The notes under the pieces: model-generated
Told to the model about the DNA's origin: nothing
What the model saw: the letters and a program-made list of their open reading frames with translations, nothing else
The model's database searches: none
NCBI RefSeq assembly: GCF_002159455.1
Contig: NZ_NFIQ01000026.1
Span: 1 to 46,976, forward strand
Direction of reading: 5' to 3'
Source: Flavonifractor sp. An306
GTDB lineage: Bacteria > Bacillota > Clostridia > Oscillospirales > Oscillospiraceae
Length of the DNA: 46,976 bases
In this document: positions 16,984 to 25,692 of the stretch, one piece after another
Layout of the letters: every line of letters begins with the position of its first letter
Numbering within the stretch: position 1 is the first letter of the stretch
Made by a program: the position numbers and the translations under genes

Positions 16984-18084
16984 TCACCCTCCCGCAGCTG
17001 CCGTTACGGCAGAGACCATAGATATCAGCAGCAGTAAAGCGCAGGCACCTGTCATTCCAAGCACCAGGCCGAATGCTCCGCCGATCTGATCAATCAGCCC
17101 CGCCACCCTGCCGCCGGACACCGTGGCGCTGAGCGCCGCCGTCATTTTATAGGCCAGATAATGGATTCCCAACTGAAGGAAGGGAACCACGCACATACCC
17201 AGCACCACCAGCATACCAAACACCCCTACGGCATTTTTCAGGATGCCCGCGCTGGCCAGCACAGTCTCCGCAGCATCGGAGAGGATGCCGCCTACCACGG
17301 GGACCATACTGGACATGGTGAACTTTGCCGCCTTGACAGCAGCCGCATCGGCGGTCCCGGCGATGGCTCCGCTGATGGTCAGATACCCTACAAACAGGAT
17401 CAGCACGGCGCTGAGAACGGAGGTCACCACCCATTTGATGGTGACGGCCATCCGCTTCAGGCCCTCGTTGCCAATGGCGGTATAGGCGACACAGGCCGCC
17501 ATATACAGATATAGAAGGGGCAGCAGCAAACTGGTAATCAGCGTGATCAGCACGTCAGAAAAGAGCATGGTAGCCAGCTGACGGGCAGCCGCTGCTCCCG
17601 GAGAACCGGAGGCCGCCACTGCCGCCGTTACCGTGGGCAGAAGCAGCTTGGAGAAGGTCTCCATCTGCTCCAGAGCTTCCCGTCCCATGCCAATAAGCGA
17701 GTTGGCGTCAGCCACTGCCACCGCCGCAATCGCCATGGCCCCAACGATGGAGACTACGTCTACTGTGCTCCCACCCGCAGCGCAAGTTCCCTCTGCCAAG
17801 CCGCACAACAGCACGACAGAGAGCAGCAGCACGCCGCTGCGGAGCGCTTTTCGTACCACACCGGCGACCTGACCGCTCCCGGTGTCCAAAATACTCTGAA
17901 TCCCCTCCTCCAGGTCCAAGCCATCATCCAGTTCCATCCCAGGCGCCCACTCCTCTCCAGCCGCCTGGAGTCCATCCAGATCCAGCGCCTCGGACTGGGC
18001 CGCCGGGATATCCATATCCGCCGCCCATGCTGTTCCTGTCAGCAGTCCCAGCGTCAGCAAAAGCATGACAAGCCGCCTGATCAC
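16984..18084 (-). CDS. spoIIIAE: Stage III sporulation protein AE
   Basis: SpoIIIAE is the large polytopic membrane subunit of the SpoIIIA apparatus. After a signal-peptide-like N-terminus (RRLVMLLLTLGLLTGTAWA) comes a soluble acidic segment, then about seven hydrophobic helices from residue 90 onward, and a FVGYLTISGAIAGTADAAAVKAAKF block typical of the family. I prefer GTG at 18084 (366 residues): AAGGGGA lies about 8 bases upstream. A GTG at 18105 would add seven residues without a ribosome site. Confidence 0.93.
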   Translation of the reverse strand: MIRRLVMLLLTLGLLTGTAWAADMDIPAAQSEALDLDGLQAAGEEWAPGMELDDGLDLEEGIQSILDTGSGQVAGVVRKALRSGVLLLSVVLLCGLAEGTCAAGGSTVDVVSIVGAMAIAAVAVADANSLIGMGREALEQMETFSKLLLPTVTAAVAASGSPGAAAARQLATMLFSDVLITLITSLLLPLLYLYMAACVAYTAIGNEGLKRMAVTIKWVVTSVLSAVLILFVGYLTISGAIAGTADAAAVKAAKFTMSSMVPVVGGILSDAAETVLASAGILKNAVGVFGMLVVLGMCVVPFLQLGIHYLAYKMTAALSATVSGGRVAGLIDQIGGAFGLVLGMTGACALLLLISMVSAVTAAAGG

Positions 18085-18119
18085 GATTTCTTTTCCCCTT
18101 TCCACGTCCCGCGGCTGGG

Positions 18120-18506
18120 CTACAGCAGCTCAGATACCGTATCCAGCACCGCCCGTATCAGCGGCAGCGCTACATACAGTGACAACGCCGCTCCCGCCGT
18201 TTCCACAAAGGCCGCAATACCACTTTCCTTGGCATCCCGGCAGACTTCCGCCGAAATTTTGGTCAGAATCCCGATCCCCACAGTTTTTATAACCGGGTCC
18301 AGCACGGCGGGCGAGAGCCCGGCCCGCTCACCCAGTTCTTCCAACAGCGCCCAAATTGCCTCCACAGCCCCCAGCGCCTGTCCCAAAATCAGCGCACCCG
18401 CCAACAGTGCCAGCACCAATCCGATCTCTCTGGCATTCTGGCGAACCACCAACGCACAGAGGGCAGCGGCTACGGCCAGGGCCGCAATCTTTCCCACCGC
18501 CTCCAT
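18120..18506 (-). CDS. spoIIIAD: Stage III sporulation protein AD
   Basis: The 128-residue membrane protein has about four hydrophobic helices and the conserved SPAVLDPVIKTVGIGILTKI stretch (about residues 64-83), followed by EVCRDAKESGIAAFVE, both typical of SpoIIIAD. It begins 3 bases after the spoIIIAC stop. Confidence 0.93.
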   Translation of the reverse strand: MEAVGKIAALAVAAALCALVVRQNAREIGLVLALLAGALILGQALGAVEAIWALLEELGERAGLSPAVLDPVIKTVGIGILTKISAEVCRDAKESGIAAFVETAGAALSLYVALPLIRAVLDTVSELL

Positions 18507-18509
18507 CTG

Positions 18510-18704
18510 TTACAGACCAAACAGATCTTTTACCAGTTCGAACAATTCGCTGATCTCCTGCACCACCATCATCAGCACCACCACCAGACCAGCCAAGGTG
18601 GTCATAGTGGCCTGCTCATCCCGTCCGGATCGGGTCAGGACCTGATTCAGTACGGAAATCAGAATTCCAATCGCCGCAATTTTAAAAATTAAGTCCACAT
18701 TCAT
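18510..18704 (-). CDS. spoIIIAC: Stage III sporulation protein AC
   Basis: This 64-residue protein has two transmembrane helices. The pattern IFKIAAIGILISVLNQVLTRSGRDEQA at the start (split at the first helix end) is nearly invariant in SpoIIIAC. It lies between AB and AD as in all spoIIIA operons. Confidence 0.94.
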   Translation of the reverse strand: MNVDLIFKIAAIGILISVLNQVLTRSGRDEQATMTTLAGLVVVLMMVVQEISELFELVKDLFGL

Positions 18705-18716
18705 GATGTATTCTCC

Positions 18717-19229
18717 CTATATCAGAAGAATGGCCAGGAAAGCGCCCGCCGTCAGACCCAAGACCTGGTCCATCCGTCCCTTTCGTTCCCGTTCCAGTTC
18801 CGCCAGTTCCGCCGCCGCTTCCAGTTCCGCGCCGGCCCGCTTCAGCGCCGTGTGCAGACCCTGCTCGTCATATTGCCCCAATACGTCGCCCAACTCTTGC
18901 AACGCGCGCAAGCTGCGCTCATCCAGATCCAGGTCTGCCGTTCTCAACGCATCCCGCCAAATCTCGGCTACCGGAACGGCTCCCAGGGCGTTCAGGCCTT
19001 CCACACATTGGGCAAACAGCTCCCCCACCGGGCCTTTGTAGAGCTGGGAAAGTGCGGTAAACAACTGCGGCAGAGGGGTTAGCCGGAAGGTGATCTCCCG
19101 CTCCATTTGCTCCAGCGCACGCATTAACTCCCGCAGTACCCGGGGACGCCGGGCCAGCCGCTGAGCCGCCAGAAAGCCCGCCATGGCCGGTCCCGCTACC
19201 AAAAGGGCCGCACCTACCAGCCTCAGCAT
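18717..19229 (-). CDS. spoIIIAB: Stage III sporulation protein AB
   Basis: The 170-residue protein has an N-terminal membrane helix (about residues 4-20), a helical cytoplasmic domain with RPRVLRELMRALEQMEREITF (about 27-48) and a C-terminal membrane helix. SpoIIIAB resembles GspF-type platform proteins of secretion systems. The start at 19229 overlaps the end of spoIIIAA by 7 bases; the longer frame lies inside that gene. Confidence 0.93.
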   Translation of the reverse strand: MLRLVGAALLVAGPAMAGFLAAQRLARRPRVLRELMRALEQMEREITFRLTPLPQLFTALSQLYKGPVGELFAQCVEGLNALGAVPVAEIWRDALRTADLDLDERSLRALQELGDVLGQYDEQGLHTALKRAGAELEAAAELAELERERKGRMDQVLGLTAGAFLAILLI

Positions 19230-20140
19230 AGTTCTGTCACCTGGTAGCGTCTGGCCAGTCCTTCCCGGCGGATCACCACCAGCCGGCGGAATATCTGCCG
19301 CCCCAGCAGTCCCCGGTACAGCGGACGTGTGTTCAGGTCCTCCAACCCAATTCCATGGGCGGTGCACAACAGAACCACGCCGCAGTTAGCCGCCAATTCC
19401 AGGGCCGCACAGTCCTCCGGCGCCGTAATCTCGTCTGCCGCCAGCACCTGGGGGTTAAGCCCCCGCAGCAGCATCAGCAGCGCCTTTTCCTTCGGACAGC
19501 CGCTCATAATATCGGTATGACTGCCAACAGTCAGCTGAGGCACCCCGTTGCACATGGCAGCCACTTCTCCCCGTTCATCCGCCAGTCCCACCCGTAGCGC
19601 AGGGCATCCATCTCCATCGGAAACGCTGCGGATCAGGTCCCGGAGCAGAGTAGTTTTTCCGCCTCCCGGCGGTGAAACCACCAACGTGCTTTGCAGCATA
19701 TCGTCCCGCCACAGCCTGTCCAGAATCAGACGAGCCACTCCAGGCACCTCTCTGGCCACACGGATGGCCAGAGAAGAAATCTGCCGCAAATTCCGCACCT
19801 GCCCGTCCTGCATCACGCCACTGCCGCAGATACCGATACGGTGGCCACCGTCCACCGTAAAAAAGCCATTGCTGAGCTGAGCCTGAGCAGTGTGTACCGA
19901 GGCATGGGTGGCGATTTCCAGCACCAGCTCCAGATCTTTGCAGGTCACTGCTTCCGCTGCTCCAGGCACAGGCCTTTCCCCCTCCGGAAAGGTTGCCGTC
20001 ATAGGCCTGCCTGCCCGCAGGCGCAGTTCCTCTGCTCTCGCCTGGTCAGCCTGGCACAGTCGCTCCGCCGCCTCTCGCAGCCTGGGCGGCAGCAGAGCGG
20101 CCGCCTCCAGATAGCGCTCCGCCGCTTTCTGTTGGGTCAT
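19223..20140 (-). CDS. spoIIIAA: Stage III sporulation protein AA (ATPase)
   Basis: SpoIIIAA is the secretion-type ATPase of the mother-cell channel apparatus. The 305 residues include GHRIGICGSGVMQDGQ (about 97), Walker A SPPGGGKTTLLRDL (about 154-167), ERGEVAAMCNGVPQLTVG and a Walker B-like region PQVLAADEITAPEDC (about 229-243). It is the first gene of the operon and faces away from the MATE gene, with a likely sigma-E promoter about 30 bases upstream. Confidence 0.95.
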   Translation of the reverse strand: MTQQKAAERYLEAAALLPPRLREAAERLCQADQARAEELRLRAGRPMTATFPEGERPVPGAAEAVTCKDLELVLEIATHASVHTAQAQLSNGFFTVDGGHRIGICGSGVMQDGQVRNLRQISSLAIRVAREVPGVARLILDRLWRDDMLQSTLVVSPPGGGKTTLLRDLIRSVSDGDGCPALRVGLADERGEVAAMCNGVPQLTVGSHTDIMSGCPKEKALLMLLRGLNPQVLAADEITAPEDCAALELAANCGVVLLCTAHGIGLEDLNTRPLYRGLLGRQIFRRLVVIRREGLARRYQVTELC

Positions 20141-20172
20141 GACAACTCACATCCTTCTTTCGTGTCTGACCC

Positions 20173-20202
20173 ATCCTATGAGGGCACGTCCTAATTTATG
20201 CC
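20173..20202 (-). promoter_or_regulatory. Candidate sigma-E promoter of the spoIIIA operon
   Basis: On the minus strand GGCATAAATT (20202-20193) resembles the sigma-E -35 element and CATAGGAT (20180-20173) the -10 element, about 12-13 bases apart. In Bacillus, spoIIIA is transcribed by sigma-E in the mother cell. The match is by eye. Confidence 0.6.
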
Positions 20203-20249
20203 TGAAGAAAAGGGTGCTGCCCGCACCGTATTTCTATGGTAAATACGGG

Positions 20250-20277
20250 TTGCAATTCTACTGAAGAGGAGTAGAAT
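20250..20277 (+). promoter_or_regulatory. Candidate promoter of the MATE gene
   Basis: TTGCAA (20250-20255) and TAGAAT (20272-20277) lie 16 bases apart. The -10 lies in one arm of a hairpin (attctact with agtagaat, 20256-20277). A second perfect 8-bp hairpin (ccgtattt with aaatacgg) lies just upstream at about 20227-20249. Confidence 0.45.
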
Positions 20278-20316
20278 AGCATCGTCCTGTTATTTTTCTG
20301 TAAAGAAGTGTGGCAT

Positions 20317-21684
20317 ATGGAGGAACTGGTACAGGAGAAAAAGCAACCGCTGTTCAGCCGCAATGCGTTGGTCCGGCTGATCATTCCACTGATCATTGAG
20401 CAGCTTTTGCTGATGACCGTTGGTATGGCTGACACTGTCATGGTCACAACCGCAGGCGAAGCCGCAGTCTCCGGTGTCTCTCTGGTGGACAACATCAACA
20501 CGTTGATTATTCAAATTTTTTCCGCCCTCTCCACTGGCGGCGCGGTGGTGGTATCGCAGTACCTGGGACGTCAGGAAGTGGAGCAGGCAAAGACCGCATC
20601 CAAACAGCTGCTCTATACCATGTGCGCGGTATCCCTCCTGCTGATGACAGCAGCGCTCCTGTTCCGGCAGCATATCCTCTCCCTGATCTTCGGCCGGGTG
20701 GAAGCCGATGTAATGACCAGTGCGCTCATCTATTTCCTGCTTACCGCCGCCGCCTACCCGTTTATGGGAATCTACAACGCCGGAGCCGCCCTGTTCCGGG
20801 CCATGGGCAACAGCAAGGTATCCATGTTCTGCTCCCTGATCATCAATTTCATCAATATTGCGGTAAATGCAATCTTCATTTTTGGATTCCACTTTGGCGC
20901 TGCCGGAGCCGGTATCGGGACCCTGGTCTCCCGTATTGCGGCGGCCGTTATAATTATGACTTTGCTGAACCACCCGGACCACCTGGTACGTGTGGACGGC
21001 CTGCTCCGGTTTCAGCTTAACGGCGGTATGATCAAGCGGATCTTGTTTATCGGTATTCCCAACGGACTGGAGAACGGGATGTTCCAGGCCGGAAAATTGA
21101 TGGTACTCAACCTGATTACCACCTTCGGCACCTCCGCGGTAGCCGCCAACGCCATCGCCAACAGTGTGGCCGGCGTGGTCAATGTGCCGGGCATGGCCCT
21201 TGGCCTGGCCATTATCACAGTGGTCGGCCGGTGCATGGGCGCGGGAGCCACCGACCAGGCGGTTACCTATACCAAACGTCTGGTTGGAGTCTGCTATCTC
21301 TTTATGCTGGTTATGAGTACCGGTATGTTTTTTCTGGCGGATTTTCTGGTATCCCTGTTCAACCTCAGTCCCGAGGCAGTTGGCATGGCCGCTCAGGTAC
21401 TGCGGATTTGCGCGGTGGGCAACGTCATCTTCTGGCCCATGTCCTTTACCCTGCCCAACTCTCTCCGTGCGGCGGGAGACGCAGTGTTTACCATGATGGT
21501 CTCCCTGTGTTCCATGTTTGCCTGTCGCGTGGCTTTGAGCTATGTACTGGCCTGTTCCTGGGGGTTAAACCTGGGGCTGGCTGGCGTCTGGCTGTCCATG
21601 GTAGCGGATTGGATTGTGCGGTCGTTCCTCTTCCTGCTTCGCTACTGGCGGGGCAGCTGGAAAAAGATTAAGGTAATTGAATAA
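20317..21684 (+). CDS. MATE family multidrug/cation efflux transporter
   Basis: This is a membrane antiporter of 455 residues with about twelve hydrophobic helices. The family pattern is clear in the first helix pair (LVRLIIPLIIEQLLLMTVGMADTVMV, split at residue 20 or so; VSQYLGRQE near 80) and in the repeat beginning at about 240 (RILFIGIPNGLENGMFQ). MATE proteins export drugs or toxic metabolites using sodium or proton gradients; the substrate is unknown. The ATG at 20317 has only a weak ribosome site (aaagaag), and a GTG three codons earlier is possible. It stands alone between the divergent spoIIIA operon and a terminator. Confidence 0.93.
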   Translation: MEELVQEKKQPLFSRNALVRLIIPLIIEQLLLMTVGMADTVMVTTAGEAAVSGVSLVDNINTLIIQIFSALSTGGAVVVSQYLGRQEVEQAKTASKQLLYTMCAVSLLLMTAALLFRQHILSLIFGRVEADVMTSALIYFLLTAAAYPFMGIYNAGAALFRAMGNSKVSMFCSLIINFINIAVNAIFIFGFHFGAAGAGIGTLVSRIAAAVIIMTLLNHPDHLVRVDGLLRFQLNGGMIKRILFIGIPNGLENGMFQAGKLMVLNLITTFGTSAVAANAIANSVAGVVNVPGMALGLAIITVVGRCMGAGATDQAVTYTKRLVGVCYLFMLVMSTGMFFLADFLVSLFNLSPEAVGMAAQVLRICAVGNVIFWPMSFTLPNSLRAAGDAVFTMMVSLCSMFACRVALSYVLACSWGLNLGLAGVWLSMVADWIVRSFLFLLRYWRGSWKKIKVIE

Positions 21685-21720
21685 GAAAAAAGCCAATCCA
21701 TACGGATGGGCTTTTTCTTA
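21684..21720 (+). terminator. Intrinsic terminator after the MATE gene
   Basis: AAAAAGCC(a)ATCC pairs with GGAT(g)GGCTTTTT around a 4-base loop, with T-rich sequence after. The A-rich left arm may also let it work for the convergent ABC operon. Confidence 0.8.
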
Positions 21721-21732
21721 TTCATTCTTTCT

Positions 21733-22764
21733 TTAACGCTGTCCCTTGTCGTAGGGAATACCTTCCGCTTTAGGTGCTCTGGACTTTTTGGAGGTAAAGG
21801 CCAGCACGATCAGCGTGATCAGGTAGGGCAGCATCCGATAGAAATGGGGGCTGATGCCCAGCTGTGCCAGCAGGAACACGCCGTCGCCATTGATGTCGAT
21901 GCTGGAGTAAGAGGCGGCAATGCACTTGAACAGGCCGAACAGCAGGGCGGAACCGGCAATATTCAGCGGCTTCCAGTTGCCGAAGATCATGACCGCCAGA
22001 GCCAGGAAACCGAAGCCGGCCACATCGCCGGTGGAGGCACAGTTGGCGGTGGTCATGGCGTAGACAAAACCGCCCATGCCCGCCAGGGCGCCAGAGATGG
22101 TGGTACCGGCATAGCGCATCTTGTACACATTGATGCCCAGCGAGTCGGCCGCCTGGGGATTTTCGCCGCAGGAGCGCAGCCGCAGGCCGAAGCGGGTCTT
22201 GTAGAGCAGAATGGACAGCACCACAAACAGGAGGATGCAGATATAGGTAGCCAGATAGGTCTTATCAATAAAGGTAGAGCCAAAAAAGCCCATATCCTCA
22301 CTACGGCCATAGCCAAAAAAGCTCTTCTTGATCATGAACCAGCTGGCGGAATCGCCTTCCGCCATCTGCAGGGTGTTCTGGTTGGCGATGATACGGATGA
22401 AAAACAGCACCAGGGCGGGGGCCAGCAGGTTCAGGGCGGTGCCGCCGATGGTCTGGTCTGCCTTCAGGTTCACCGAAGCAAACGAGAGCAGCAGAGAGAA
22501 CAGCGCCCCCAACACCGCCGCCACCAGCATGGCCAGGAGCATGAATCCCTGAAGCGCCACCCAGTCTCCGGCTGCCTTGGCCTCCGCAAAGGTACCCGCC
22601 TTCTGAGTCAGGTTGACAAACAACACGCCCGCAAAGGCACCAAAGATCATAATACCTTCCAGCGCCAGGTTAATAATACCGCTGCGCTCGGCAAAAACGC
22701 CTGCCAGGGCTACAATCATCAGGGGAACGGCATAGATCAGGGTTTGCTGAATCAGGAATGTCAT
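21733..22764 (-). CDS. Nucleoside-type ABC transporter permease (NupQ/BmpC-like)
   Basis: This inner-membrane permease belongs to the branched-chain/ribose-like BPD_transp_2 family. The 343-residue protein begins TFLIQQTLIYAVPLMIVALAG and has FAERSGIINLALEGIMIFGA (about residues 24-43), the signature of the second permease in BMP-type nucleoside importers, plus the EAA-like loop GENPQAADSLGINVYKMRYAG (split near 195-215). The start overlaps the upstream permease stop by ATGA. With the other permease, the ATPase and the BMP lipoprotein it forms one uptake system. Confidence 0.9.
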   Translation of the reverse strand: MTFLIQQTLIYAVPLMIVALAGVFAERSGIINLALEGIMIFGAFAGVLFVNLTQKAGTFAEAKAAGDWVALQGFMLLAMLVAAVLGALFSLLLSFASVNLKADQTIGGTALNLLAPALVLFFIRIIANQNTLQMAEGDSASWFMIKKSFFGYGRSEDMGFFGSTFIDKTYLATYICILLFVVLSILLYKTRFGLRLRSCGENPQAADSLGINVYKMRYAGTTISGALAGMGGFVYAMTTANCASTGDVAGFGFLALAVMIFGNWKPLNIAGSALLFGLFKCIAASYSSIDINGDGVFLLAQLGISPHFYRMLPYLITLIVLAFTSKKSRAPKAEGIPYDKGQR

Positions 22765-24017
22765 ACCCCGTCGCCTCCTTTCCCTTCTGCTGCGCCGCTT
22801 TCATCCGGCGGCGGGGCGGCCGGTGCGGGCTTTGCCTCCTGCGCAACCGGAGCCTTACGCTTTTTGCGACCGTTGAGCAGCATCTTAATGACCAGAGAGA
22901 ATGCGCTGAGATACACGATTACGGCAATGATAACGTCCGTGATATATTCGTTATACGCCGTCAAATTGGTCAGCTGCAGACCGACAATGTCCAGCATGGA
23001 CATGAAGCAACCGGTGAAGATCACAGCGATGGGGTTGCTGGCTGCCAGCAGGGCTACCGGGATTCCGTTAAAGCCGGTAGCAGGCAGCGTTTGATAGGTG
23101 GACCAGAAGAATTCCGTATTGCCGGAGAGGTAATACAGAGAGGCCGCCGCTCCAGACAGCGCTCCGGCGATCGCCATAGACAGCACAATATTCCGCTTGT
23201 CCGCGATGCCGGCATAGCGGGCCGCGTGCCGGTTGGCGCCGCAGGCCTTCAGCTCATAGCCCAGCGTGGTCTTATTCATCAGAATATAGATCAAAATTGC
23301 GATGACAATGGCGATGATGATGCCGCCATTGACCTGAGAATTGGGGAAGATTTTATCCAGCCCCATTTTAGCGGTCTGTACGCCATTGAAGGAGGTTTTG
23401 TAGATATAACCGCTCTTGGTGTTCTCTACCAGGTTACGGAAATTACTGCCGTCAAACATCCAGGTCACCAGATTGGCTGCAATCCAGTTGGTCATAATGC
23501 AGGCCAGCACCTCATTGATATTGAGGAAAGCCTTGACCAGGCCGGGGATACATCCCCACAGCGCACCCGCCAGCATACCGCCCGCAAAGGCAATGATCCA
23601 GATCAGCCAGGTGGGCACCGACTGGGAGGGAATGCCCAAGGCCAGCATCAGAGTGGCCGCGGTACCCATCAGATATTGCCCGGGTGCGCCGATGTTGAAC
23701 AGACCGGTTTTAAAGGCCACCGCCACCGACAGTCCGGTGAGGATCAGAGGAGTAGCCCGGAAGAGCATATCGCCCATGTTGGTGGAGTTAAAGCCAAAGG
23801 TCAGGGCGCCCGCCGCATTGCGGCCCGTACTGAACAGGCCGCCGAATACCAGCCGGATGCCCTCCATAGCTCCGCTGATGCCCAGGTTGGAGTTGCCCAG
23901 GCCCACGATCACAATGATGATTCCCCCCACCACCATGCCGATGATGATGGAAATTAAGGAGGCCAGCACAGATTTGGTGCTATCCTTGCGCCACAGCTTG
24001 CCGAATTCCTGCTTCAT
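22761..24017 (-). CDS. Nucleoside-type ABC transporter permease (NupP/BmpB-like)
   Basis: The 418-residue permease has an extended N-terminus with a first helix at about 20-42, GLSVAVAFKTGLFNIGAPGQYLMG (about 93-116, the family signature), LKACGANRHAARYAGI (coupling loop, about 255) and an Ala/Pro-rich cytoplasmic tail. The start overlaps the ATPase stop by ATGA and its own stop overlaps the next permease, so the three genes are translationally coupled. Confidence 0.9.
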   Translation of the reverse strand: MKQEFGKLWRKDSTKSVLASLISIIIGMVVGGIIIVIVGLGNSNLGISGAMEGIRLVFGGLFSTGRNAAGALTFGFNSTNMGDMLFRATPLILTGLSVAVAFKTGLFNIGAPGQYLMGTAATLMLALGIPSQSVPTWLIWIIAFAGGMLAGALWGCIPGLVKAFLNINEVLACIMTNWIAANLVTWMFDGSNFRNLVENTKSGYIYKTSFNGVQTAKMGLDKIFPNSQVNGGIIIAIVIAILIYILMNKTTLGYELKACGANRHAARYAGIADKRNIVLSMAIAGALSGAAASLYYLSGNTEFFWSTYQTLPATGFNGIPVALLAASNPIAVIFTGCFMSMLDIVGLQLTNLTAYNEYITDVIIAVIVYLSAFSLVIKMLLNGRKKRKAPVAQEAKPAPAAPPPDESGAAEGKGGDGV

Positions 24018-25564
24018 GCGCCCTCTCCCTCCTTCCCCATCCGCTTGGCGCCGGCCATATAGAGGCCCAGCTCCTGTACGGTGGTAGTTGTGGGATCCAG
24101 CTCGCCCACAATTTCGCCTTCATACATGACCAAAATACGGTCAGACAGGCTCATTACCTCGTCCAGCTCCAGCGAGACCAGCAAAATGGCTCTGCCCTTA
24201 TCCCGCTCCGCTACCAGCTGCTTGTGAATATACTCAATCGCGCCCACATCCAGGCCGCGGGTAGGCTGAACCGCCACAATCAAAGGCTTGTCCCGGTCCA
24301 GCTCCCGGGCGATGATGGCCTTTTGCTGGTTGCCGCCGGACATACTCCGGGCTATGGTCACCGGCCCCTGGCCGGAGCGCACATCATATTGCCCGATCAG
24401 CCGCTCCGCATACTCCCGCACAGCGCCCTGCTTGATAAAGCCCATATGCTGGAACTGAGGCTCCCGGAACCGCTGAAGCACCATGTTTTGCTCCAGTGTA
24501 AAGTCCAATACCAGACCATGTTTGTGGCGGTCCTCCGGAATATGGCTCATATCCGAACCCCGCTGGCGAATGGAGGCGTGGGAGATATCGTGGCCGCAGA
24601 GCGTGACCTTGCCGCTGGAGCTTTTCTCCAGACCAGCCAGTCCATAGACCAGCTCACTCTGGCCGTTTCCGTCGATACCGGCAATACAGACAATCTCCCC
24701 CGCCCGTGCGGTAAAGGTAACGTCATGTACCGCGTCCCTCTTATGGCTTTTGGAGGGGATGGACAGGTGCTCCACCTCCAGCACCGCCTCGCCAGGCTTG
24801 GCAGGCACCTTCTCCACTTGGAGCTGCACCGGCCGTCCCACCATCATATTGGACAGGGACTGCTTGTCCGTATCTTTGGTATCCACAGTGCCGATATACT
24901 TGCCCTTCCGCAGCACCGTTACCCGGTCGGCTACCGACATGATCTCATTGAGCTTGTGGGAGATGAAGAGGATGGACTTCCCTTCCTTGGCAAACTCCTT
25001 CATGGTAGCCATCAGTTCGTCGATTTCCTGAGGCGTCAGCACGGCGGTGGGCTCGTCAAAGATCAGGATCTCGTTGTCCCGATAGAGCATCTTCAGGATC
25101 TCCACCCGCTGCTGCATGCCAACTGTGATATCCTCCACCTTGGCATCAAGATCCACCTTCAGGCCGTACCTTTCCGAAAGGGCCTCTACTTTTTTCCGGG
25201 CCTCCTTCTTCTGCAGAAAGCCCAGCTTCGTGGTCTCCGCGCCCAAAACAATGTTCTCCAGAACGGTGAATACATCCACCAGCTTGAAGTGCTGATGCAC
25301 CATGCCGATGCCCAGCGCAGTGGCGTCGTTGGGATTATTGATCCGCACGACCTCACCATTCTTTCTGATCTCCCCCGCTTCCGGCTGGTACAAGCCGAAC
25401 AGCACGCTCATCAGGGTAGACTTTCCCGCGCCGTTCTCTCCCAAAAGCGCGTGGATCTCCCCTCTCCGAAGCTGGAGGGTGATATCATCATTGGCGATGA
25501 TACCGGGAAATTCTTTGGTGATATGGAGCATCTCAATAATATTCTCTGCTTCCATCATCCGCAT
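24014..25564 (-). CDS. Nucleoside-type ABC transporter ATP-binding protein with two ABC domains (NupO-like)
   Basis: This 516-residue protein has two ABC domains in tandem, as in sugar and BMP-type nucleoside importers. Domain 1 has Walker A LGENGAGKSTLM (about residue 41) and Walker B ILIFDEPTAVL (about 165). Domain 2 has a degenerate Walker A (GIDGNGQSELVYG, about 290), the signature SGGNQQK (about 402) and a Walker B-like block LIVAVQPTRGLD. The ATG at 25564 follows AAAGGGGG; further in-frame ATGs lie two and three codons on. A longer frame reaches into the promoter and terminator and is not real. Confidence 0.92.
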   Translation of the reverse strand: MRMMEAENIIEMLHITKEFPGIIANDDITLQLRRGEIHALLGENGAGKSTLMSVLFGLYQPEAGEIRKNGEVVRINNPNDATALGIGMVHQHFKLVDVFTVLENIVLGAETTKLGFLQKKEARKKVEALSERYGLKVDLDAKVEDITVGMQQRVEILKMLYRDNEILIFDEPTAVLTPQEIDELMATMKEFAKEGKSILFISHKLNEIMSVADRVTVLRKGKYIGTVDTKDTDKQSLSNMMVGRPVQLQVEKVPAKPGEAVLEVEHLSIPSKSHKRDAVHDVTFTARAGEIVCIAGIDGNGQSELVYGLAGLEKSSSGKVTLCGHDISHASIRQRGSDMSHIPEDRHKHGLVLDFTLEQNMVLQRFREPQFQHMGFIKQGAVREYAERLIGQYDVRSGQGPVTIARSMSGGNQQKAIIARELDRDKPLIVAVQPTRGLDVGAIEYIHKQLVAERDKGRAILLVSLELDEVMSLSDRILVMYEGEIVGELDPTTTTVQELGLYMAGAKRMGKEGEGA

Positions 25565-25591
25565 CCCGCCCCCTTTGCGTAATATGGTACT

Positions 25592-25620
25592 ATTATATAA
25601 TACCAGTAGGAAAAATACAA
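25592..25620 (-). promoter_or_regulatory. Sigma-A promoter of the ABC permease operon
   Basis: On the minus strand TTGTAT (25620-25615) and TATAAT (25597-25592) are 17 bases apart, just downstream of the terminator that closes the BMP lipoprotein gene. Confidence 0.8.
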
Positions 25621-25638
25621 GAAATTTGTCTAATCTCC

Positions 25639-25677
25639 TAAAAAAGAAGCGGGAGCCCATACGTGCTCCCGCTTCTC
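25639..25677 (-). terminator. Intrinsic terminator between the BMP lipoprotein gene and the ABC operon
   Basis: AGAAGCGGGAGC pairs with GCTCCCGCTTCT (12 bp) and is followed on the minus strand by six T. It separates the binding-protein gene from its transporter genes. Confidence 0.9.
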
Positions 25678-25692
25678 TGCGCTGTAATCAGA

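Noticed and set aside
21706-23094. A long plus-strand frame across the two permease genes
   Set aside because: It is very rich in His, Gln and Gly, as expected from reading permease codons on the wrong strand, and it crosses a gene boundary.
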